Below, in pieces: positions 55,985-64,000 of a stretch of DNA of 64,000 nucleotides. The translations under genes and the position numbers were made by a program. The DNA is from Mytilus californianus (Eukaryota > Mollusca > Bivalvia > Mytilida > Mytilidae), in contig NW_026262701.1 of NCBI RefSeq assembly GCF_021869535.1, positions 3,921,501-3,985,500 on the forward strand. The letters run 5' to 3'. Within the stretch, counting starts at the first letter, position 1. Each line of letters starts with the position of its first letter. The notes beneath the pieces were generated by a model. It worked only from the letters and a program-made list of their open reading frames with translations, made no database searches and was not told the origin of the DNA.

Positions 55985-58170
55985 TTAACCACTGCCATGT
56001 ATGAATAAAGAACTGAGAGGGGCCATATATAGAAAACGAATGCTTTATTCACAATAAACTAAAAACCGGAGTGACAAAAATTGGGAGAAATTTAGAAAAC
56101 AAAGAAATTTGGTAACTAAGACAAAGGGAAAATCAATAAAAGTACACTTTTTAGAACGTTGCTCTGGTGGGTCAAAATCATGCGAGTTTTGGAAAACAGT
56201 CAAACCATTTTACTCAAAAAGGGAAACTGTGGAGAACAAAAAATCTTATTGTGTGAAAATGACAAAATTGTAAATAGTCAAAATGAAGTTTCAAATGTTT
56301 TTAATAATTTTTTTCCACAGCAGCAGACAAAATTGGAGCAGATGTGGTATATGACCCCTCAAATCACCCAAGTATAAAAGAAATTTTGAGTAACAGGAAG
56401 CATGTTTCCGACTTTGAATTTAAGAAAGTATCTAACGAAAATGTCAATAAAATCTTGAATAAAATAAACATCAAGAAGGCTACAGGAGCTGATGTAATTC
56501 CATCAAAAATAGTAAAAAATTGTAAATCTTATATTGCACCACAGCTGACAACTCTTGTAAATTTGTCAATTGAAAATAACTGTTTCCCTGATAAACTTAA
56601 AGAAGCCCAAGTGACCCCCCTTCATAAAAAGAGTGACCCATTATTAAAAACAGACTATAGACCAGTTAGTGTCTTACCCATATTTTCTAAAATCTTTGAA
56701 AAAATATATGAAATTCAACTAACTGAATACTTTGATAAAATATTTAATCCTTTTTTGTGTGCATTTAGACGTGGACATGGATGTCAGACTACACTTCTCA
56801 GAGTGTTAGAAGATTGGCGTGAAGCTCTTGATGAAAACAGTACATTGCAGCGGTATTAATGGATCTTTTTAAGGCTTTTGACTGCCTTCCTCACAATATC
56901 TTGCTAGATAAATTATCAGCATATGGTGTATCCCCCCATGCAGTTGCTCTTTTAAAGTCCTATTTATCTAATCGTAAACAACAAATTAAAGTCAACAATG
57001 TTCTTAGTGGTTGGGCTGATATCCATAAAGGCGTACCACAAGGTTCTATATTAGGGCCATTGTTGGTTTACATATTCATAAATGATATTTTTCTTTTTGT
57101 TAAAAATGGTAGTTTATATAACTATGCAGATGACAATACTTTGTCTTTCTGTACTCCAGATTTTGATTTATTAATTTCAACTTTGGAATCTGAATCAAAA
57201 ATACTTATTGAGTGGTTCCGGGTGAATAAAATGCAAGCACATCCCGACAAGTTTCAAGTGTTGGCTGTTTGCAAGAAGACCTTTGAACAAAACCCATCTA
57301 TACATATTCAAAACTCGAACCTTACATGTGAAAAAAAACAGTAAAATTATTAGGCATTGAAATTGACTATCAGTTAAATTTTGATGTTCATATCAGCTCA
57401 ATCTGTAGGAGGGCATCATAGCAATTAAATGTTTTAAAACTTTTGGGCTCAGTTTTGGATAGACTTAGTAAACTTACTATTTTTCATACATTTATTCTGA
57501 GTAATTTTAATTTTTGTCCTTTGGCATGGCATTTTTGCACTGAGACAAATTCCAAAAAAATAGAAAAGGTGCAGCAAAGAGCACTCCGTTTTGTATATGA
57601 GGATTTTACCAGCTCCTACGAGGACCTCTTACTTAAAGCTAAGGTGCCCTTTTAAGATTATAAACAATATAGCTCCTGTGTGCTTACAAAATTTGGTGAG
57701 TGTCAAAAAATCTAAGTATTCTTTCAGGTATGTAAATATTCTGGATGTTCCACAGGTAAAGTCAACCCGTTACGGTAAAAAATCTTTCAAATTTGCTGCC
57801 GCTACTTTATGGAACAGCCTTCCAAACCATTTCAGGACTGACAATAGTTTTTCACATTTTAAAAGTCTTGTTCAGTCCTTGAGCGGTTTGGAATGTCGCT
57901 GTTCTGCTTGCAGATAATTCTTGAGATGTTTATTATTTATGTTGCTTTTGGTTGCTCTGGTCTAGCATGTTTTATTTCATTTTAAATTTGTTGCTTAATT
58001 TTTATGTATGTGAGATTTAACTTTGTATTAAAGGTTGTTTTATATGTCAAATTAGACTGTTTTTATGTCATGTATATGTTTTTATATTCGGTCAAAAGCT
58101 CCTTAGAGCTTGTGTTATGTCTTTTAACTTATGCCGAATCAAAGTAAAGTTTTCTTATCGTATCTTATCT
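55985..58170 (+). mobile_element. 5'-truncated CR1/Jockey-type LINE, nearly intact RT with frameshifts
   Basis: The linker MNKELRGAIYRKRMLYSQ begins near 55995. RT blocks in successive frames: 56344-56859 (INIKKATGADVIPSKIVKNC, CAFRRGHGCQTTLLRVLEDW), 56859-57344 (DLFKAFDCLPHNILLDKLSA, HKGVPQGSILGPLLV, catalytic NYADDNTLSF), 57443-57655 (KLTIFHTFILSNFNFCPLAW) and 57591-57917 (YSFRYVNILDVPQVKSTRYG, TLWNSLPNHFR). The first two blocks abut with a one-base overlap, so a single frameshift separates them. The 3' UTR has AAGCTCCTTAGAGCTT at 58096 and a TATCTTATC-type tail ending near 58170. Confidence 0.9.
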
Positions 58171-59603
58171 TATTATTTAAGTATCGAAACAGTGACTACT
58201 AAGCTGGTGACACTATCGGGGACTAGCAGTCAGGAACGCTCTTGCCAAAAACTTTAAAAGCAAAGGTTGTATAACTAATTGAATGCGCGAGAAGCTTATA
58301 TCAAAGGGAACAATTTAGCTAAGATCAGCTTGGCCAAAAAGATTCAGAACCTTAGTTCATAAATAATGAAAGGGTTCATGGTATTGAAGGTATTTATGCA
58401 AAAGAGAAAAAAGTTGCAAAAATGTAGAGATATGCATTTTGGTGAAAAAATGATTATATTTGTTTTATTATCCTGATGTTTACCACTAAATCAACTAATG
58501 TAAAATCTGTCGTACTTTCATTGTTTTACATTTCCGCCATGTTTACATCCTGAAATCCTCATAAACGAATATATTTTGTCGTTTTTTTTTTGTTACACGT
58601 ATTCAATAAAAGTGTTGTTTCTGAAAACAATGACCGTTTTTATGTGATATGCATTTCAAATTTTTCACATGTCTAACGAAAAGTCCGTTTTTATGGAAAA
58701 CATTGACAGTCACACTTATCGTTCGTTACTTGGATCTCATAAAATATCTCTATGACTATTTCAAAAAGGAGATTAAAAGTTATTTTAACAATAACAATAC
58801 TCAAATGGTTTCTTATAAACGGCACATTTCTGTTAAATCCTTTATTTGAATGTGGATGTTTATTGAATTTGACGAAAGTGATTAAACCATATTGGTTTAG
58901 ACATTACCCGAAGCGTAAACTATCACAGGGACGCTACATACATACACTGCATGACAAAGCCTTTCTTTGAAATGTATTTGCTTTAATCTTTTGGCTTAGG
59001 TTGTTTTTTCAATGTCAATTTCTGAAGTACTGATACCAAATATATTATTGTATAACGCACAATAAAGACTTTCATATCATGTTTCAGCATTTTTTACAAA
59101 ATGTTCACTCATCTAACTAATAAATTTATGTTTGTTGTTTAGAACACAGTTGTTTGATAATCATAGAAACAATGTTTAGAGTAAATTACCAATAAATGTC
59201 ATTTTAACCGAAATTTAATGTAAAAGTAAAAGTTTTCAGAACAGATATTCCTGAAAACTACATGTTCAACCTTCCAACATTTTTGAGAAAAAGAGAAGGC
59301 CAATCATTGAAATTGAATAGTTAAATCATCTATAAAACTTTATAGCTTCATACTGACAAATTTTCAACTGCCAGTAGAATTTTTTTTTAAACCAATTGAT
59401 TCTGTAGGAGGACAAAGCTTTTCAAATAAGCATAGTAGTGCTTAATGCGTTTTTGAATACTATTTTAACAATGAACATTATCATACATGATATTGATTCT
59501 TTTATTGCATAGAAGTACAAAGTCTAACAAGAGATCAGTCTGTAAGAAACAAGTGGTTAAGAGAGTAAAGATTTAAAACTACTAAAAGGAAATGTGGAAA
59601 AGG
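58171..59603. other. Region downstream of the ApeC gene, poly(A) signal candidate
   Basis: On the minus strand an AATAAA at 59506-59501 lies about 100 bp beyond the 61-bp array and is a reasonable poly(A) signal for the ApeC mRNA. If so, the whole array is 3' UTR. Nothing else recognised. Confidence 0.5.
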
Positions 59604-60508
59604 AAAGAATAATAACCGTAGTGTACTCTGGTTGTGTCAGTTTTCTTTAGATGAGTAAAATCACTAAGAATAATAACAGAAGTGTACTCTGGTTGTGTCA
59701 GTTTTCTTTAGATGAGTAAAATCACTAAGAATAATAACAGAAGTGTACTCTGGTTGTGTCAGTTTTCTTTAGATGAGTAAAATCACTAAGAATAATAACA
59801 GAAGTGTACTCTGGTTGTGTCAGTTTTCTTTAGATGAGTAAAATCACTAAGAATAATAACCGTAGTGTACTCTGGTTGTGTCAGTTTTCTTTAGATTAGT
59901 AAAATCACTAAGAATAATAACAGAAGTGTACTCTGGTTGTGTCAGTTTTCTTTAAATGAGTAAAATCACTAAGAATAATAACAGAAGTGTACTCTGGTTG
60001 TGTCAGTTTTCTTTAGATGAGTAAAATCACTAAGAATAATAACCGTAGTGTACTCTGGTTGTGTCAGTTTTCTTTAGATGAGTAAAATCACTAAGAATAA
60101 TAACAGAAGTGTACTCTGGTTGTGTCAGTTTTCTTTAGATGAGTAAAATCACTAAGAATAATAACAGAAGTGTACTCTGGTTGTGTCAGTTTTCTTTAGA
60201 TGAGTAAAATCACTAAGAATGATAACCGTAGTGTACTCTGGTTGTGTCAGTTTTCTTTAGATGAGTAAAATCACTAAGAATAATAACAGAAGTGTACTCT
60301 GGTTGTGTCAGTTTTCTTTAGATGAGTAAAATCACTAAGAATAATAACAGAAGTGTACTCTGGTTGTGTCAGTTTTCTTTAGATGAGTAAAATCACTAAA
60401 AATAATAACAGAAGTGTACTCTGGTTGTGTCAGTTTTCTTTGGATGAGTAAAATCACTAAGAATAATAACAGAAGTGTACTCTGGTTGTGTCAGTTTTCT
60501 TTGGATGT
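59604..60508 (-). repeat. 61-bp array (15 units) derived from the last coding 51 nt of the ApeC gene
   Basis: Minus-strand unit: CATCTAAAGAAAACTGACAC AACCAGAGTACACTTCTGTT ATTATTCTTAG + TGATTTTACT. The first unit, at 60508-60457, is the genuine end of the reading frame (KKTDTTRVHFCYYS stop); 14 further copies follow downstream every 61 bp. Two variants exist: TTCTGT (Phe-Cys) and TACGGT (Tyr-Gly). From the array's low-coordinate end the order is G-C-C-C-G-C-C-G-C-C-G-C-C-C-C, where G marks Tyr-Gly and C marks Phe-Cys, showing a three-unit (183-bp) higher-order period in the middle. Confidence 0.95.
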
Positions 60509-60676
60509 CTCCCACTATCGGCACTGTTGTTATGGCTATCCTCGTCATCTGTCTTCACAAATTCTTTACGGACACTCATTCCACGTACACGCTGGCATAT
60601 TGATGATGTGTACTGGTACAAATAGAAGGGCTCACTTGTTGGTAATCTTATTCTACTGTAGACAGAGCCATCAGAT
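60457..60676 (-). CDS. ApeC gene exon 5 (C-terminal, stop)
   Basis: Acceptor TTGTTAAATAG. Reads SDGSVYSRIRLPTSEPFYLY, QYTSSICQRVRGMSVRKEFV, KTDDEDSHNNSADSGRHPKK TDTTRVHFCYYS, TAG at 60459-60457. Its last 51 nt founds the 61-bp array. Confidence 0.93.
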
Positions 60677-63600
60677 CTATTTAACAAAGATACAATAATG
60701 TGAAATCATATTAGATTTCCAAAATTTTGGTCGTGATGCTGCACTATAGATGATGCACATTACTGTCATTTAGCGATAAATTAGATTTCCGGTTAAACTT
60801 TATATTAAACATCGTTTTATGTTCTCCTGCATATAAAATGTCTTCATATCGATATCAATTTGTAATAAGGGATGTATACGTTAAAACCTTAAAATGTAAG
60901 TAAGAAGAAAGGTAAAGAAGACAACTTGAGATGTGCACGTCATTTGAACTCTGTCGGATAATTATCTCAATGGCAATCATACCATATCTTCTTATTTCTT
61001 TTATAAATAACAAAAATAATAAAGTATTAACACAAAGTCAAAAAAATAAGATAAAGATAAATTTCTACAAAAAAATGTTTTAAATAATGTTGTACCTGCA
61101 ACAGAAGTATATTCTTGTGTTCCTATCAAAGGTTCCATCTGGAAGAACACCATTTTTTGAATTTGCATTGGCGTGGTCTTCGTCATCCCAGTATATACTG
61201 CCAGTGCTAAATCCTATTCAAAGAGATTTTATCAAAATCATTATATTTGGTAATATTAAAGAATCTGAGAAAGCTGAAAGATAAATTCACGTGTGAACTT
61301 TGAATTGTCTGTTCAATTATATTTTGATACGAATGTTCTGTTTCTATAGGTTTTTATTGGATAATTCCTGTTTATTTTTGGTATAACGAGTTATCAAATC
61401 AAAAATTAAATAAGAAATATTTAATACCATTTCAAGCTCTAGGACATCTGCAGGAATATAACTTTTATGGTAATAGTATCGAAATTTACCAACTTTACTG
61501 AACTGAATGAGCATTTCGAAAATAATGGTCTCTTTAGTGATGTCCAAAATATTTGAAACAAAAACATAAAAGAAACATTGTAGAGCTGATATAATCGAAA
61601 AAGGAAACGAGACAACACATTAACAGTTTTTTACCCCTGAGTCGACGCCACTGGCTCTTCTGATTCACTGATATGGTCATATTCATAAATCAACTGGTTA
61701 CTTAACTTTGAATTGTTCCAAATACTAAGATTTTTCTACCGCTTTAATACTGTACTTAGCTGGGACATAAATAATCAATGAAATATCACTTCCGAAAACC
61801 AATAAAAACTACAGACTTACCTGAAGGACAGGCATCACTTTTTCTGGCAATACAATAATTTCCACGTGGCCAGGATCCTGATCCACTGTGTGTTGTTTTT
61901 GTACAATAACACAGTTTCGTGTTTCTGCCAAAAATACCTGGTAGTATATAACAGTAAGTTGTATATGCATATCTATAACATTATTTTAAAGTTAACTAGG
62001 CAGTGTCACGTGTATGTTCACAACTGTCTTTCGAGTCATATCATGCTTTTATGTTTTCCGAGACTTCCATTTTTCATGCATTCTTGTAGACGTTTGTCTG
62101 TGGTCATTTTTTCATATAGACAAAGTAAATTTGTATTCTTGTCTTTCATTTTTGCTTTGTACCTTGTCTATATGCCATGACTGCTGTACCCCTATTTTTG
62201 AAATTGTTACCTTTTATCTCTGTTTGTTTTGTTCACCTATTGTTGTCAATATAATGGAATTTTATACGACTGTCATACAATTGAGAGGTTTAGCTAGCTA
62301 TAAAACCAGGTTTAATCCACCATTTTCTACATAAGGAAATGCCTGTACCAAGTCAGGAATACGACAGTTGTTTTCCATTCGTTGATGTGTATGAGATTTT
62401 GATTTTTCCATTTGATAAGGGACTTTCCGATTTGAATTTTCCTTGGAGTTTGGTATTTTTGTTATTTTACTTTTTTGTATGATTCAAAATAACTCAGATG
62501 CGCAGAATTCAATGTGACTTTGCCAGCTCACAAATACAAAACGAAGAGCACTTATACTGTCATAAACAACTAGCAAAGATAGCTTTTTTAAAAGACTGTA
62601 GGACATTTTGTCTAAAGATATGGTTAGTTTGAACAGTTAAAATAGTACAAATAAACACATTGTCGATAAATCATTCAAATGCCAATTCTAAAAAAAAATA
62701 TACTTCGATCTTTTTAATGTGTTATTGTATGTGTTGTTGTATGTTAGATTGCTATATCATTGAAGTATGCATTGATATATACTAGAATACATATTTGTTT
62801 AGGGGCCAGCTGAAGGACGCCTCCGGGTTCGGGAGCTTCTCGCTGCATTGCAGACCCATTGGTGGCCTTCGGCTGTTGTCTGCTCTATGGTCGGGTTGTT
62901 GTCTCTTTGACACATTCCCCATTTCCATTCTCAATTTTATTGAATATGCCTTGAACAGTACCTATTATCGTTTCACAGATTAGAAGTTTATAAGACCACA
63001 AAACAACTAATACATTGATCTTACCATTGAAGTGATGGTTGTATCTGACATCGTTCACATTATGTGTGTCTTCATTATCCTGATATCTACATCCTTCTGC
63101 CCATCCGAGCGGGCATCCTGATTGCGATTTTGGAAGCGAGTAACTTCCACTTGGCCAGCTCACTTAAAATGAGTATAGATGGTTATAAATGCAGCAATAT
63201 ACAACTAACTGTAAAATTACATTTCATCAAATTATAAGCCTGGTATCGGTGGTGAGTTTTTCATCCACATGATTATATCGCTAAATTGATATTCACTGAG
63301 GTTTTAACTATTTTGTAAACACGTTTATTGCATTCAAATTATTATGTTGTTTGATTAATTTATGAATTAGTTACTTGCTTAAAATATAAAAGTGAAATTT
63401 TATGACGTGTATAAATTACAACACAAGAATTGAAAACATAAAACAGAATTACCTAAATCTTTTCTTTTTTGATAGACTCTAGATATAACTATTAATGAAC
63501 CACTAAATTCTTGACTTATATATATCCTTTTACATTTTTAATGGCATATAAGTAATTTCAAAGGGAAATTTTTGAGATAAAGGACATCATCAATATATAA

Positions 63601-63778
63601 TAAAAAGTGAAATGTTATGATTCTGTCAAATGATTTTTTTTCTGTGAAAATTATTGTACAATATACATATATCAAATAAGGTGCATCAATATAAAGCTCC
63701 TAATATTAGGGGAAATGTACAAAACATACCTGCGCAAGCAGATGCAATCATCAAGAACAGAATACACATGTTCCCCAT
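60457..63778 (-). CDS. Secreted ApeC-domain (apextrin-like) protein, complete, 5 coding exons
   Basis: ApeC (apextrin C-terminal) proteins are secreted or extracellular. Some amphioxus and mollusc members bind bacterial peptidoglycan and are induced by infection. Coding exons: 63778-63730, 63162-63025, 61937-61821, 61213-61096, 60676-60457; 642 nt, 213 aa. Residues 1-16 (MGNMCILFLMIASACA) form a signal peptide. The rest is one ApeC domain: WPSGSYSLPKSQSGCPLGW, RYQDNEDTHN, SWPRGNYCIARKSDACPSGF, STGSIYWDDEDHANANS, LPDGTFDRNTRIYFCCRSDG, IRLPTSEPFYLY, CQRVRGM, and terminal HFCYYS. Ten cysteines lie outside the signal peptide. There is no extra N-terminal domain (such as MACPF or DFB), so this is the short ApeC-only architecture. 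A 5' UTR intron is likely (CAG at 63801-63799). Confidence 0.93.
60948..60998 (-). repeat. Short copy of the GATGTGGTATGATTGCCAAT repeat
   Basis: Minus strand AAGAAGATATGGTATGATTG CCATTGAGATAATTATCCGA, same family as 6252. Lies in intron 4 of the ApeC gene. Confidence 0.55.
61096..61213 (-). CDS. ApeC gene exon 4
   Basis: Acceptor TTTGAATAG, donor GTACAA. Reads FSTGSIYWDDEDHANANSKN and GVLPDGTFDRNTRIYFCC, the most conserved ApeC core (GxIYWDDED...LPDGxxDxNTxIxFCCR). Confidence 0.95.
61821..61937 (-). CDS. ApeC gene exon 3
   Basis: Acceptor ATACTACCAG, donor GTAAGT. Reads IFGRNTKLCYCTKTTHSGSG, SWPRGNYCIARKSDACPS. Confidence 0.94.
62010..62465 (+). repeat. Dispersed mussel-type repeat in ApeC intron 2
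   Basis: TTATACGACTGTCATACAAT, GAGGTTTAGCTAGCTATAAA ACC, GCCTGTACCAAGTCAGGAAT and GGGACTTTCCGATTTGAATT occur in an order I recognise from mussel sequence. No conserved ORF. Confidence 0.5.
62800..62950 (+). repeat. Dispersed mussel-type repeat (GGTCGGGTTGTTGTCTCTTT family) in ApeC intron 2
   Basis: GGGGCCAGCTGAAGGACGCC TCCGGG ... GGTCGGGTTGTTGTCTCTTT GACACATTCCCCATTTCCAT. From memory a frequent mussel interspersed element end. GC-rich relative to its surroundings, consistent with insertion. Confidence 0.5.
63025..63162 (-). CDS. ApeC gene exon 2
   Basis: Acceptor CTCATTTTAAG, donor GTAAGA. Reads SWPSGSYSLPKSQSGCPLGW, AEGCRYQDNEDTHNVNDVRY NHHFN. The AAG acceptor is less usual but required by frame and domain continuity. 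Confidence 0.92.
63730..63778 (-). CDS. ApeC gene exon 1 (signal peptide)
   Basis: ATG at 63778; MGNMCILFLMIASACA then split Gly, donor GTATGT. The exon probably extends upstream to 63798 as 5' UTR, where CAG ends an intron acceptor. Cleavage is likely after SACA. Confidence 0.9.
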
Positions 63779-63888
63779 CTTGATTTGTCCTATCTGATCT
63801 GTAAAAAGTAAAATGTCTTTATTAAATATTTTACTCTTTGTGTATAAAATGCAAATCAGTTTTTGTTTCAACACGACGGTTGCCACAC

Positions 63889-64000
63889 GTGGGGCAGAAT
63901 CTGCCTATCCTTCCGGAGCACATGAGATCACCACAGGTATCGGATGCGGTTCTCAATGCTCAGTCTTTTTTTTTTTGCCGTAATTTTGTTGGTCTGTCTT
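63889..64000 (+). repeat. Dispersed mussel-type repeat (CCGGAGCACATGAGATCACC family), truncated by window end
   Basis: CTGCCTATCCTTCCGGAGCA CATGAGATCACC ... TGCTCAGTCTTTTTTTTTTT, the start of the family seen at 31785 and 49080. It lies just upstream of, or within, the 5' UTR intron of the ApeC gene. Confidence 0.55.

Overview
The window is AT-rich eukaryotic DNA from an animal, most likely a bivalve mollusc and probably a mussel (Mytilus-like). Three things point there: conserved animal genes split by canonical GT-AG introns, an ApeC (apextrin C-terminal) gene of the kind abundant in bivalves, and many dispersed repeats that I recognise from memory as common in mussel sequence. The species call is inference. 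All gene models below were assembled by hand from splice sites and reading frame. The exons of each gene sum to a whole number of codons.

Layout. (1) 262-29072, plus strand: the last 19 coding exons of an FHOD-family formin (3764 nt, 1253 residues plus a split first codon), covering part of FH3, a variable linker, FH1, FH2 and the C-terminal DAD. (2) 32527-42475, minus strand: a complete 9-exon ADAT1 gene (1620 nt, 539 aa), the tRNA adenosine-37 deaminase, convergent with FHOD. (3) 42.5-58.2 kb: a retroelement and repeat cluster with no host gene that I can recognise. It holds Penelope-like, CR1/Jockey-like and other LINE remnants, MITEs, a head-to-tail dimer of a 438-bp element, a tRNA-derived SINE, and a 1-kb minisatellite with higher-order structure. 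(4) 60457-63778, minus strand: a complete 5-exon secreted ApeC-domain protein (642 nt, 213 aa).

The most unusual signal recurs in all three genes: short tandem arrays and partial duplications built from the edge of a coding exon together with its splice site or stop codon. The FHOD exon at 22326 has its acceptor plus about 40 nt of exon repeated upstream with a 59-bp period. The ADAT1 catalytic exon at 40534 has its acceptor plus about 14 nt repeated with a 35-bp period. The last 51 nt of the ApeC gene, stop included, is repeated 15 times with a 61-bp period. FHOD exon 262-356 has its 3' end and donor duplicated (59 bp), and two other FHOD exons have a decayed partial copy about 90 bp away in the flanking intron. 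Read together, they suggest that local tandem duplication repeatedly captures exon ends here. The copies leave decoy splice sites that mostly shift the frame or hit a stop.

The three genes are not functionally linked: one is an actin-assembly factor, one a tRNA-editing enzyme and one a secreted putative immune lectin-like protein. No rRNA, true tRNA or CRISPR array was seen, and I could not call a promoter with confidence.
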